Positions 26,753 to 36,022 of a DNA stretch of 64,000 nucleotides are shown here, one piece after another. The stretch is from Zhongshania sp. GTDB taxonomy: Bacteria; Pseudomonadota; Gammaproteobacteria; Pseudomonadales; Spongiibacteraceae. Both the position numbers and the translations under genes were made by a program. The notes under the pieces were generated by a model that searched no databases, was not told where the DNA came from, and saw only the letters and a program-made list of their open reading frames with translations. Each line of letters opens with the position of its first letter. Position 1 is the stretch's first letter. The stretch lies in NCBI RefSeq assembly GCF_029212375.1, contig NZ_JARGNU010000011.1, positions 62,001 through 126,000 of the forward strand. The letters run 5' to 3'.

Positions 26753-26771
26753 TGCGTATAACTTATACGCA
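26753..26771 (+). promoter_or_regulatory. 19-bp perfect dyad (C) upstream of the FadL-type porin
   Basis: TGCGTATAACTTATACGCA is a perfect palindrome and the best example of the shared dyad. A TTGACA at 26736-26741 with a 17-base spacer would place the -10 (TAACTT) inside it. A regulator bound here would therefore control access to the porin promoter. The rest of the 385-bp gap (26599-26983) shows nothing else beyond the stem-loop after merR. Confidence 0.68.
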
Positions 26772-26983
26772 TGCTAACAAAATTTGCATTATACGCCCCC
26801 TTTAACAGGCATCGTATTGCACAAACATCTCACAACGGCATTAAAAAACTGCACTATTAGAAATATGGCTTTCATTATCGTTTTATAAAAATAAGTCAAC
26901 GCCTTTAGTACTAGCACACACCCTCTGCGCTATTGCCAACACTATTTAGTTTAGGGCTCTGCCCTGCTTGCATGGATATTACA

Positions 26984-28391
26984 ATGAATAAAACAACTCG
27001 CGATGCCACCGCTAAGCGGTTGCTGACATTTCTCGTTTCCGCTGGTGTCAGCTGTGCAAGTGTTGCCGTTGAATTAGGCAGAATAGAGGGCTTTGGCCCT
27101 GTTTCCCGTGGGTTTGCAGGCGGTGGTGTCGCCCACGCTACCGGCGCGGCGGCCATAATTTTAAATCCAGCTGAGCTTCTATCCAACAAGCCAGGCCACG
27201 AGCTCATGATGCAAGTGTCTGAGATACGTCCCGACATTAATGTTCGCAACGAGCAGACTCATGAAATTGTGCGCACCGCGAAGTTAGGAAATAATCGCGG
27301 CCCCTACGATTTACCAGAAGTAGCCTACAGCTACCGCGGTGACGACTGGGCGTTTGGCGTGGGTATTTTCGCAGCCGCGGGCTTTGGCATTGAATACGGT
27401 CGCGACTCCTTTCTGTCTACAACCAGTACCGGCAATGTTGCCACTGGCCTTGAAACTTCTGCGCGCTTAACGGCGCTGCGAATCCCAATCGCATTCGCTT
27501 GGCAGCCAACCGCGACCGTCCGCCTAGGTGCGGCCTTGGATATTGTTAATTTAGGCATTAATGTCGCAACGCTCTACGACGCTAAACAAGTAAAAATGCT
27601 GGTTCAGCAAGACCGCGCCTCTGGTGGACTGGCCACCATAGTAGGCGCTCTTCCCACGCTTGCCGGTGTGCATCTTAATTTCGTTAACGATCATCCGATC
27701 GCCGGCGGACTGTCGGGCTGGGGAATTGGCGGCAGACTCGGCGCCTCATGGCAAATGAGCCCGCAAACGAGTGTTGCTCTGGCCTATGAGTTCGAAACTC
27801 GGTTAACCGACAAGGGGTAAAGGTCGGCTGACGGCTGTCGATATTTTAAATAATCAAATCCCTGTAGATGGCCAAGGCCGGTTTGAAGATATGCAATTGC
27901 CCGCGGCATTTGTTGTTGGCGTGTCTCACCAAGCGACACCAAGCTTAGCCGTGGTCGCTGACCTGCGCAGAACCTATTGGAAAAATATGCTGGGCGATGC
28001 CCGCTTTTCCTATCGGGCCGAAGGCGGGCTTTTCAATGGGCAGGCGTTAAACGCAGTACTGCCACTGGGCTTTAATAATATTACTTCTGTAACGCTCGGA
28101 ACGGAGTGGTCGCCCAACGATCAATGGACCTTTCGCGGGGGCGCGTCCCACGCAGTGCAGCAACTGGTTAAAGACAACAATTTTAGCGGCACGTTTCCAA
28201 CACTAACCCGCAACCACCTCGTTGCCAATGCTAGCTACCTTTGGCAATCGCAACATGAATTCACGCTTGGCTGTACCTACGCGTGGACGCCTCCAGTGCA
28301 CAATCCTGGCAACGATATTGCGAGCATCCCGCCCATAAAAGGCCGGAATTACCAAGTAACGCCGGTTATTTCATATCGAGTTGCGCTCTAA
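26984..28391 (+). pseudogene. FadL/OmpP1-family outer-membrane transporter, one frameshift
   Basis: The first frame starts at ATG 26984 (26972 is an alternative), has a signal peptide, and carries the FadL-type N-terminus GFGPVSRGFAGGGVAHATGA...NPAEL. It stops at a TAA (27818-27820) right after GGGG at 27814-27817. Removing one G there restores reading (DKGKGRLTAVDILNNQ...) into the second frame, which ends at 28391 in a beta-strand-like ISYRVAL. The joined product is about 468 residues, a normal FadL length. This family moves fatty acids and aromatic hydrocarbons across the outer membrane. Sequencing error or a true mutation are both possible. A shared 19-bp operator lies upstream. Confidence 0.8.
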
Positions 28392-28400
28392 GGGTGAGCC

Positions 28401-29009
28401 TCAAAAACGAAAGTTTACTGTTAGGCCAAAATTGCTTCCGTCAATATCGGAATTCCTAAAGATACTATCGACCGCGTATGAAATATGCGTGTAGCGCAGC
28501 CCAAGCCAAACTTTGCTCAGCACTTGGTAGTCGTATTCTAAAACGGCGCCATATGCTGTTTCAAAATTAACGGTCTCACGCCCCGTGCCGTCAATGTCAA
28601 TTTCAGCACTGGGCGATAAATGCATAGTTAAACCGCCACCAAAGCGATGCCTGTCGGCGCGACGAAATATCAAAACATCTATGGGATAGCGCTCAAAGCT
28701 GGCATCGCCATTTTCCGCAGAAACATCATCAAAATGATAGTTTGCCGCTAATTGCAGCTCAAAATTTTCGTTGCTCAAAAACACAACACCGACACCAAGG
28801 AGGATTTCACCTCCCGCCGTTATCTTATCCTTACCACCGCGCTCATACTCCACATCAATTAAATCATCACCCCCGCTGGTGTACCCTGCAGTCACAATAA
28901 AGTCAGCTTTGGTGCCATCGTCAAGAAGCGAGCTAGCGCCCTCGGCCAAAACTGGCGTTGTGGCTAACGCTAGGGTAAGTGATAAGAGAAAAAATGCGAT
29001 TTTATTCAT
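28401..29009 (-). CDS. Small outer-membrane beta-barrel protein
   Basis: This is 202 residues. A signal peptide ends at PVLAEGA near residue 23. The rest is alternating strands and acidic loops (VEYERGGKDKITAGGEILLGVG, VWLGLRYTHISY) ending in LTVNFRF, with the terminal Phe expected for BAM-inserted barrels. Size suits an eight-stranded OmpA/OmpW-like barrel, but no specific family is evident. It is convergent with the FadL-type gene (9 bp between stops) and downstream of hmp on the same strand with a stem-loop between. Confidence 0.75.
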   Translation of the reverse strand: MNKIAFFLLSLTLALATTPVLAEGASSLLDDGTKADFIVTAGYTSGGDDLIDVEYERGGKDKITAGGEILLGVGVVFLSNENFELQLAANYHFDDVSAENGDASFERYPIDVLIFRRADRHRFGGGLTMHLSPSAEIDIDGTGRETVNFETAYGAVLEYDYQVLSKVWLGLRYTHISYAVDSIFRNSDIDGSNFGLTVNFRF

Positions 29010-29095
29010 TAGCTACCGTCCATGTAGGATCAAAAATTGGACCGTAGTTTACTCCATTGCGGCGAATGCCTACCTTATATTTTTACACGTAAGTT

Positions 29096-29121
29096 AAGGT
29101 GCTTTAAAAATAAAGCACCTT
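29096..29121. terminator. Stem-loop downstream of hmp
   Basis: AAGGTGCTTTA and TAAAGCACCTT form an 11-bp stem with loop AAAA, 27 bp beyond the hmp stop. The T-run is better on the plus strand (TTTAT after the stem), so direction is not certain; position suggests it ends hmp transcripts. Confidence 0.55.
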
Positions 29122-29147
29122 TTATACATACCGAGCTAGCTGCAATA

Positions 29148-30332
29148 TCACGCCGCCGAATCGAGGGCTTCTAATGGACCAAAAAATTCATATTGAATAT
29201 TAGCCACCGGCACCTCTAGATCTTTCAATGCGCTGTAGGCAGCAACCATAAACCCCTTAGGCCCCAACAAATATACATCTACATTGCGATCTACCGGCAG
29301 TAAATTAGTTAACAGCGCGTGATTAATCTGACCTTCAAAATGCGGCTTATCACCGGCCTCTGGCTTTTCATAACAGTAACTCACCTTGAGCTTGTCATTG
29401 CCTTCGGCCAGCTCATCGACCTTCTGCTTAAAGGCGTGATGCTTGCCATTCATTGCCGCGTGAATAAAATGCACTTCGCGCCCCGCCGTAAGCGCCGGAT
29501 TCAGCATACTCATCGCTGGCGTTATACCCACGCCACCAGTTAACAATACTAAAGGGCGCGCTTCGCTGTTAAGCGTAAAGCTGCCTGCAGGTGGCGTTAA
29601 CTTAACAATATCGCCTTTATTAAGATTGTCTTGCAGCGCATTAGAGACCACACCGTTTGGCTCGCGCTTTACGCTGATGCGGTAATAGTCGTTACCAGGT
29701 TGATCAGACAAGCTGTAATTTCTGCGCACCGCCTCACCGTTAACGTCGGTGATAATAGTAATGTATTGCCCTGGCAAGTAGCTGCAAATGGCCTTGCCAT
29801 CAACAGGCGAGAAATAAAAGGAAGTAATAACATCACTCTCTTTCTGTTTATCCACCAATACAAACTCACGCTCTCCGCGCCAGCCACCATTACGCTGCTC
29901 ATTGTGCTGATAAACTTGCTCTTCGGCACCAATCAATAAGTCTGCAAGCTGCTGATAGGCCTCTGCCCATGCGGCAATTATTTCGTCGCTGGCCACATCA
30001 CCCAATACTTCTTTAATGGCCGCCAACAAACACTCGCCAACAATGGGGTAATGCTCCGGCAATATATTTAGTGCCACATGCTTTTGGACGATTAAAGCCA
30101 CCGCATCACCCAATACCTCGAGCCGATCCAGATTACTCGCGTAGGCGACAACGGCATTGGCTAACGCTCTGGGCTGGGTACCTTGAACTTGGTGGGCCTG
30201 ATTAAAATAGGCTTTAACCGCGGGGTAGCGGTTAAACATCAGCGGGTAAAAAACCGCAGTGATTTCATCAACCTTGGGGCCGACTGCAGGTAGCGAAGCT
30301 TTAACCAAATCTTTACTGTGTTGTGACAACAT
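29148..30332 (-). CDS. hmp: Nitric oxide dioxygenase (flavohaemoglobin)
   Basis: This is 394 residues, the family length. The N-terminal globin domain (about 1-140) contains the proximal-His region VQKHVALNILPEHYPIVG. The FAD-binding barrel has RRNYSLSDQPGNDYYRISVKRE near residue 205, and the NAD domain has VLLTGGVGITPAMSML and YEFFGPLEAL at the end. It oxidises NO with O2 to nitrate using NAD(P)H, in the cytoplasm. It is divergent from norR, and a short palindrome (AACGTAACGTT, 30456-30466) lies between them. Activation by NorR in response to NO is expected. I could not define a convincing sigma-54 promoter. Confidence 0.97.
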   Translation of the reverse strand: MLSQHSKDLVKASLPAVGPKVDEITAVFYPLMFNRYPAVKAYFNQAHQVQGTQPRALANAVVAYASNLDRLEVLGDAVALIVQKHVALNILPEHYPIVGECLLAAIKEVLGDVASDEIIAAWAEAYQQLADLLIGAEEQVYQHNEQRNGGWRGEREFVLVDKQKESDVITSFYFSPVDGKAICSYLPGQYITIITDVNGEAVRRNYSLSDQPGNDYYRISVKREPNGVVSNALQDNLNKGDIVKLTPPAGSFTLNSEARPLVLLTGGVGITPAMSMLNPALTAGREVHFIHAAMNGKHHAFKQKVDELAEGNDKLKVSYCYEKPEAGDKPHFEGQINHALLTNLLPVDRNVDVYLLGPKGFMVAAYSALKDLEVPVANIQYEFFGPLEALDSAA

Positions 30333-30518
30333 TGAGCGCTCTCCAGGTAATTTTCGACTTTGCGCGGCCTAATCCATTCTCTAAGAATAGCGACCTTGCA
30401 TATACCTTATCAATTACCATACCAACAACTAACTTATTGATTTTAAAAAACTAATAACGTAACGTTGTCACTTAGACACGCCGCAGAGGTTGTTTTTTTG
30501 ACAACACACGAGGTTAAT

Positions 30519-32060
30519 ATGACAACCAGCCAATTTACCCAGTCTTTGCTCGCGATCGTTTCTGACCTATCGCAACCCTTATCTGAAGGCGAACGCTACC
30601 AGCGCCTGCTGCGCGCGGTAAAACAAGTGTTTCCCTGCGATGCCACCGCCCTGCTACGGCTTGAGCAAAACAGGCTTATTCCGCTCGCCATTAATGGGCT
30701 TAGCGAAGACACTCTCGGACGGCAATTTGATATTGACCAGCATCCTCGCCTAGCCGCTATTTTATTGAGTCGCAATCCCGTGCGTTTTGATGCCGACTCG
30801 CCCTTACCTGACCCTTACGACGGTTTAATCGACGTTGGCAGAGATGGCCTACACGTACATGACTGCATGGGCGTAGCACTGCATATTGACGGTAAACCTT
30901 GGGGCGTGCTCACCCTTGACGCCGCGGCCACCGGCACTTTTGACGATACCCGCACCACGGAGCTCGAAGCCTTTATTCGGCTAGCCGAAGCCACCGTAAA
31001 AGCGGCAGAGTTAATACGCAGTTTAGAGACGCGCCTACAGCACGAGCACCAAGTAGTGCAAGCGGTATTGGCCGAACGCAGCGGGCAAACCATGGTAGGC
31101 AAAAGCGACGCCATGCAGGTTTTGCGGCGTGAAATTGGCGTAGTTGCCGAATCGGATCTTTCGGTGCTCATTTGTGGCGAAACGGGCGTCGGCAAAGAGC
31201 TAGTTGCCCAGCAGATACATCAACACTCGAATCGTGCAGACGCCGCGCTTGTCTATGTAAACTGCGCAGCGCTACCAGAAAACTTAATAGAAAGTGAGTT
31301 GTTCGGCCATGTCAAAGGTGCCTTCTCGGGCGCCACCCACTCCCGCGCAGGCAAGTTTGAACTGGCCAATGGCGGCACCTTGTTTCTAGATGAAGTGGGT
31401 GAAATTCCGATTGCGGCGCAAGCTAAGTTATTGCGCGCTTTGCAAAGTGGCGAGATTCAGCGCATTGGCAATGATCAGCCGCTATCAGTGGATGTGCGAA
31501 TCATTGCCGCCACCAATCGCAATTTAAAAGAAGAAGTGTCTGCGGGCCGCTTTCGGGCAGACCTCTACCATCGCCTTAGCGTATACCCCATTCAGGTCCC
31601 CCCCCTGCGGGAGCGGCAGCGCGATGTATTACTGCTCGCCGGCTTTTTTGTAGAGCAACAACGACGACGTCTCGGCTTGCAAGCTGTGCGCATAGAACCC
31701 AGCGCCCAAACCGAATTACTACGTTACGACTGGCCTGGCAATATTCGCGAGCTAGAACACACCATCAGCCGCGCCATGCTCAAGGCAAAAAGCCTCCACC
31801 CAACAACGCCATCCTTGCTACACATTTGCAACACCGACTTAAACCTAAACCCAAGCAGTACGCCGATCGTTAGCAGCGGCGTCAGCGATGCGCTCGCCGC
31901 GCCGGAAGTCGTGAACTTAAAACAAGCAACCGACGATTTTCAGCGTCAAATCATTTCGCAATCTTTAGCCAGTAATAATGGCAACCAAGCGCAAGCCGCC
32001 AAGGATATAGGTATGGATAGGAGTAATTTTTACAGACTAAGAAAGCGCTTAAATATTTAA
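30519..32060 (+). CDS. norR: NorR, NO-responsive sigma-54-dependent activator
   Basis: This is 513 residues from ATG 30519, which follows GAGGTTAAT; an in-frame ATG 54 bp earlier is less likely. An N-terminal GAF domain (about 20-170) would hold the NO-sensing iron. The central AAA+ domain has Walker A GETGVGKELV and the sigma-54 contact loop ESELFGHVKGAFSGAT. A Fis-type HTH is at the end (NNGNQAQAAKDIGMDRSNFYRL). Divergent placement next to hmp matches the NorR/FhpR arrangement of other proteobacteria, so hmp is the expected target. Confidence 0.95.
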   Translation: MTTSQFTQSLLAIVSDLSQPLSEGERYQRLLRAVKQVFPCDATALLRLEQNRLIPLAINGLSEDTLGRQFDIDQHPRLAAILLSRNPVRFDADSPLPDPYDGLIDVGRDGLHVHDCMGVALHIDGKPWGVLTLDAAATGTFDDTRTTELEAFIRLAEATVKAAELIRSLETRLQHEHQVVQAVLAERSGQTMVGKSDAMQVLRREIGVVAESDLSVLICGETGVGKELVAQQIHQHSNRADAALVYVNCAALPENLIESELFGHVKGAFSGATHSRAGKFELANGGTLFLDEVGEIPIAAQAKLLRALQSGEIQRIGNDQPLSVDVRIIAATNRNLKEEVSAGRFRADLYHRLSVYPIQVPPLRERQRDVLLLAGFFVEQQRRRLGLQAVRIEPSAQTELLRYDWPGNIRELEHTISRAMLKAKSLHPTTPSLLHICNTDLNLNPSSTPIVSSGVSDALAAPEVVNLKQATDDFQRQIISQSLASNNGNQAQAAKDIGMDRSNFYRLRKRLNI

Positions 32061-32160
32061 GGCATTCCGATGTCGTTCACACGAAGGACTCATGCAGGCA
32101 ATTCATCAGAGTAAATCGTAAACCTCAGCCGAACCCGAGGCCCGACTTACTCGTCAAAAC

Positions 32161-33018
32161 TCAATCGTCTTCATTGGCCTCGCGAATCCGCTCGCGGCGC
32201 TCGGCCTCTTCTGCCATCACGGCTTTGATTTCCATTAACACCGCATCCACGTCGGCAGCTTCGCCGCTGTCTTCAAATAGGCCAGTTAACTCGGTGTCTT
32301 CGTTGAGCTCGCCCTCTTCATACAGCGCCCAAATTTCATCGGCGTAGCGGGTTTGCAATAACTCTGGGGCGTATTGACCGTAATATTCAGTCATATTATT
32401 CACGTCCCGCGCCAACATGCTATGGGCATTATTATTGCCAGCGGCATCCACGGCCTGGGGTAAATCAATGATTACCGGACCATATTCATCGACCAGCACA
32501 TTAAATTCAGATAAATCGCCGTGAACCAGACCTGCGCAAAGCATAAGCTTAACGTAGTGCATAACCACCGCATGATCTTCTATGGCTTGTTCGGCAGACA
32601 TCGACACATCATTTAGGCGCGGCGCAACCCCACCCTCTTCGTCAGTCACCAGCTCCATAAGCAGCACGCCATCAAAACAACCATAGGGCTGCGGCACCCG
32701 CACCCCAGCTTTAGCTAGGCGGTAGAGGGCATCAACTTCGGCGTTGTGCCAAGCATCTTCCTGCTGTTTACGACCAAATTTCGAGCCTTTTTCCATCGCT
32801 CGGGCGCGGCGACTATTGCGAACTTTACGGCCTTCTTGGTAGAGCACCGCCTGCTTAAAGCTGCGCTGAGCAGCCTCTTTATAGACTTTGGCACAGCGAA
32901 TTTCTTCGCCGCAGCGCACCACATAAACCGATGCCTCTTTGCCGCTCATTAAAGGCCTAAGTACTTCGTCAACAATGCCATCGTCAATCAGCGGCTGGAT
33001 ACGTTTCGGTGTTTTCAT
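32161..33018 (-). CDS. RIO-type serine protein kinase
   Basis: This is 285 residues. RIO kinase features are visible: a nucleotide loop MSGKEASVYVVRCG near residue 25, the catalytic loop GLVHGDLSEFNVLVDE near 158, and the metal loop PVIIDLPQAVD, where DFPQ is more usual. The C-terminus is strongly acidic. Bacterial RIO1-like kinases are common in gammaproteobacteria, with autophosphorylation reported but few known targets. It is single, convergent with norR. A ribosome-related role is suggested by its eukaryotic relatives only. Confidence 0.92.
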   Translation of the reverse strand: MKTPKRIQPLIDDGIVDEVLRPLMSGKEASVYVVRCGEEIRCAKVYKEAAQRSFKQAVLYQEGRKVRNSRRARAMEKGSKFGRKQQEDAWHNAEVDALYRLAKAGVRVPQPYGCFDGVLLMELVTDEEGGVAPRLNDVSMSAEQAIEDHAVVMHYVKLMLCAGLVHGDLSEFNVLVDEYGPVIIDLPQAVDAAGNNNAHSMLARDVNNMTEYYGQYAPELLQTRYADEIWALYEEGELNEDTELTGLFEDSGEAADVDAVLMEIKAVMAEEAERRERIREANEDD

Positions 33019-33480
33019 TGCGCCCTTTTTAGGTCTTGGTAAAGACCGTTGGAAAATAGCTGAGAGTCAGCGCCGTGCAGCCATTGTAAATGGCTGAGCT
33101 GAATTAGGCGACCGGCGCCATGCACTCAGTTGTTACAGCTAAAGCTTAATGGGTTTTCTTAATGAAGGCACTGATAATGACAATAAGCCTGTCATTTAGG
33201 CAAACGTCAAAATGCTAAGGGTAAATTTACCTACAGTAGCGACCATGATCGCCACCAACAAGCGTCACCGCACAAGCAGGCAGCTCGCCGCTCAAGCAAT
33301 TGGCTTACATGGAAGCCCACATAGCGCTCATTAAAACTTACCCACGCCAAAAGCGGGGGTATTTTACGGTGTATAGCGGTGAGAAACGACTTTAAATTTC
33401 AGATTGGCGCAACTCAACACCAAAGAGAAGGGGTTCTCGACAAGCGCCGCGATTTCAGCGCTCGCCGCGACGAGCAACGA
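33019..33480 (-). other. 462-bp intergenic region between bactofilin and RIO kinase genes
   Basis: Two minus-strand genes flank it: the bactofilin gene ends here and the RIO gene begins beyond it. It must hold the RIO promoter. I see no conserved RNA, strong hairpin or gene-like frame; a short plus-strand frame from 33404 runs into the bactofilin gene and looks like chance. Confidence 0.4.
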
Positions 33481-33927
33481 TCAGGCGGTTTTATTTCCCC
33501 ATTCGCTGCTCTTGCTGTCAGTACCGGCAACCGGAACTGACGATTCGGCCACCGACTTTAACTGCGGGGTATCATGCTTCTTTACTTGGCTGGCGCCAAC
33601 AAATTGACCGCCCGATTCAATCACTAGCTCCCGCACTTTTATCTCGCCACTCACTTGACCAGACGCCACAATCTCCAAGCGCTCAGCATCTACCTTGCCA
33701 TCGAGAATACCGCTAACCAAAACTCGCTTGGCGCTAACATCCCCAGTATAGCGCCCACTACTGCCAATGGTAACATCACCCTCGGAGCTCAAATTACCTT
33801 CCATAACGCCATCTAAATGAAAGTTATCCGTTAACTTGACGTCGCCGTTAAGGGTGGTGCCAGCTGCGACCACCGTCGTTCGGGGGCTACTGTCTGTTTT
33901 CTTAGCGTTTTTGCCAGAGAATCCCAT
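33481..33927 (-). CDS. Bactofilin (cytoskeletal polymer)
   Basis: This is 148 residues from ATG 33927, chosen because GAGGAA precedes it; a longer frame to 33978 has no such site. The central 100 residues form the right-handed beta-helix pattern of DUF583: VVAAGTTLNGDVKLTDNFHLDGVMEGNLSSEGDVTIG and repeats of G-x-V/I-x-G-x-V. Bactofilins polymerise without nucleotide at the membrane and position cell-wall enzymes. The start overlaps the end of the M23 peptidase gene by 97 bp, an unusually long overlap but in the common peptidase-bactofilin order. Confidence 0.93.
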   Translation of the reverse strand: MGFSGKNAKKTDSSPRTTVVAAGTTLNGDVKLTDNFHLDGVMEGNLSSEGDVTIGSSGRYTGDVSAKRVLVSGILDGKVDAERLEIVASGQVSGEIKVRELVIESGGQFVGASQVKKHDTPQLKSVAESSVPVAGTDSKSSEWGNKTA

Positions 33928-34781
33928 TTGATTTTTTCCTCGCGAGTAAAAAGTACGTCGTAATTTTCCCATGACCACTCCATAAAAGGTCCTGGCGCCA
34001 AACGCCGATGCAAATGCCGTACCTCGTAATGGAGATGAGGCGCGCTAGACATCCCGGTATTACCGCTATATCCCAATAAATCACCCTGCCGAACGTAATC
34101 ACCCATGGCCACCGCAGTTTTACTGAGATGACCATAAAGAGTGGTAAACCCAAAGTTGTGATTCAATTTGATCAAGCGGCCAAAGCCGCTGTTATTCATG
34201 CCTGCCGACTCCACCACACCGTCTGCGGTAGCGTATACCGGCGTGCCAACGCTAGCCCGCAAATCGGCGCCACCATGCAGCGCCATACGGCCAAGCACGG
34301 GGTGATTGCGCATACCAAAGCGACTCGTGACATAGGCTTCAGACAGCGGGTAGCCGCTGGGGATAGTACTGAGCATAAAGCGCTTTTCTGAGGCAGTTTG
34401 ACTGGCGGTATCTAAACGCTGATAAAGTGCAGTATCAGGCTCAGGACTAAGCCCCATCAGCGTTTCAATGGTACCCAACTCGTCGCTCATCACCGACAAG
34501 GCCACCACTTTCTCTTCTACCGTGGCCTGCAATAACTTCTGCTCGCTCAATAAGCTCTGATTTTCTTCCTTTATCAGCGCTTGATAAGCCTGCAATTTAT
34601 CTACTTCTTTATTTAGACTGCCAAGCTGATAAGACAAAAAGTAGATCGCCAAAAACCCACCTAAAAAGCAGGTTGCTGCGAAAATACCGACGCCAGCCAT
34701 AAATCGGCGCATCAATTGGGTAACGGTGTAATGCTTTGCACCGCTATAACTTGTTATTGTTATTCCGTAGTGCTCTCGCAT
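33831..34781 (-). CDS. M23-family peptidoglycan endopeptidase
   Basis: This is 316 residues. There is one N-terminal membrane helix (about 30-52), then a coiled coil of some 60 residues (LNKEVDKLQAYQALIKEEN). The LytM/M23 domain has the zinc motifs LHGGADLRA (HxxxD) and SAPHLHYEV (HxH), so it should be active rather than an EnvC-like degenerate form. It would act in the periplasm on cross-bridges. Coupling with bactofilin by a 97-bp overlap points to a cell-shape module like the CcmA/Csd pair of Helicobacter. Confidence 0.94.
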   Translation of the reverse strand: MREHYGITITSYSGAKHYTVTQLMRRFMAGVGIFAATCFLGGFLAIYFLSYQLGSLNKEVDKLQAYQALIKEENQSLLSEQKLLQATVEEKVVALSVMSDELGTIETLMGLSPEPDTALYQRLDTASQTASEKRFMLSTIPSGYPLSEAYVTSRFGMRNHPVLGRMALHGGADLRASVGTPVYATADGVVESAGMNNSGFGRLIKLNHNFGFTTLYGHLSKTAVAMGDYVRQGDLLGYSGNTGMSSAPHLHYEVRHLHRRLAPGPFMEWSWENYDVLFTREEKIKWDSLAKTLRKQTVAPERRWSQLAPPLTATSS

Positions 34782-35057
34782 TCAATTTCTCGTGTATCAG
34801 GATGCCAAAAACACCGTTTTAAGCTTGGGTAAATAAAGCTTCCACCGTGCAGGCCTGCCCTATCGGACGACAATGTTTGCAGGCACAAACCATGCCCAAG
34901 TCAATACAGCTGCGCAGATTATGTTATTAGTTCGCATTAGATGCAAATTGTGCGTTAATTCAAGCTATTACCAAGGCAAACCAGACACCCCATTAAGAGC
35001 AAGACCGACAGCTAAGCAGCCCGTCGCCTTATATGGAATACACTAGGAAAAACACCG

Positions 35058-35978
35058 TTGAGCGCACTTATCCCCCTCGTTAGCAACCCCGTATACAGCT
35101 ACCCCTTCGACGCCCGCCACCGTTTCCCTATGGAAAAATTCTCTTTATTATTTAATTACTTACGCGCCAAAGGAATTGCCACCGAGCACAATACTTTCCG
35201 GCCTGGTCGGGTGCGTAACGATATATTAGCGCTCGCCCACTGCCCCGCCTATATTCATGACTTTTGCCATAACCAGCTCAGCCCCAGTGCAAACCGCCGC
35301 ATGGGCCTACCGTGGAGCGAGGGCTTGCGCCAGCGCAGCCTTATTTCACCCAACGGCACCTTACTCACCGCCCAACTGGCCCTAAAACACGGCATAGCCT
35401 GCCACCTTGCCGGTGGCACCCACCACGCCCACTACAATTTTGCCTCTGGGTTTTGTATTTTTAACGATCTTGCCGTAACCGCCCGCACCCTATTAGCCCA
35501 AAACAAAGTACAGCGCGTATTGATATTCGACTGCGATGTGCATCAAGGCGATGGCACCGCCAGTATCTTGCAAAGCGACCCCGCCGCATTTACCTGTTCG
35601 GTGCACTGCGACAAAAATTTTCCCGCGCGCAAGGCCCGTAGCGACCTCGACATAGAAGTGGGCGTAGCGTGTGGTGATAGGGAGTATTTAGATCTCGTTG
35701 TTAATGGTCTTGAGCACGCCTTACAACTATCTCGACCCGATATTGTACTTTACGATGCTGGTGTCGATATTTATCAACACGACCCCCTTGGTTTACTAAA
35801 CATTAGTATCGCAGGAATTCGCGAACGCGATCGGCGAGTATTAACAAGCTGCGTAGAACACGGCATTCCCGTCGCCACGGTTATCGGCGGCGGCTATGAC
35901 CGCAATCAGCAAGCGCTAGCAGAAAGGCATGCCATTGTAGTAGAAGAGGCGGCTAAATTATTTGCTGGCTTAAATTGA
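35058..35978 (+). CDS. Histone-deacetylase-superfamily hydrolase
   Basis: This is 306 residues from a TTG start that follows AGGAAAAA. Zinc-hydrolase motifs are present: LAGGTHHAHYNFASGFCIFND, LIFDCDVHQGDGTA (metal Asp/His) and YDAGVDIYQHDPLG (second metal Asp), then IGGGYDRN. It resembles class IV HDAC-like bacterial proteins. Substrates in bacteria are small acetylated amines or acetyl-lysine, not determinable here. Neighbours are unrelated (M23 peptidase upstream, lipoprotein downstream), so it is probably a single-gene unit closed by the next terminator. Confidence 0.92.
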   Translation: MSALIPLVSNPVYSYPFDARHRFPMEKFSLLFNYLRAKGIATEHNTFRPGRVRNDILALAHCPAYIHDFCHNQLSPSANRRMGLPWSEGLRQRSLISPNGTLLTAQLALKHGIACHLAGGTHHAHYNFASGFCIFNDLAVTARTLLAQNKVQRVLIFDCDVHQGDGTASILQSDPAAFTCSVHCDKNFPARKARSDLDIEVGVACGDREYLDLVVNGLEHALQLSRPDIVLYDAGVDIYQHDPLGLLNISIAGIRERDRRVLTSCVEHGIPVATVIGGGYDRNQQALAERHAIVVEEAAKLFAGLN

Positions 35979-36008
35979 AAAAGCGGCCAAAAGGCCGCTT
36001 AAAATTTA
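35979..36008. terminator. Bidirectional terminator between convergent genes
   Basis: AAGCGGCC, loop AAAA, GGCCGCTT, with A-rich flank before and AAAATTT after, directly after the HDAC-like stop and 15 bp before the lipoprotein stop on the other strand. It can serve both transcripts. Confidence 0.75.
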
Positions 36009-36022
36009 ACTTACTAGCAGAC

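Noticed and set aside
30333-30518. Possible sigma-54 promoter for hmp (GG-N10-GC on the minus strand)
   Set aside because: Only the GG and GC dinucleotides match; flanking consensus is poor. NorR dependence rests on gene context alone.
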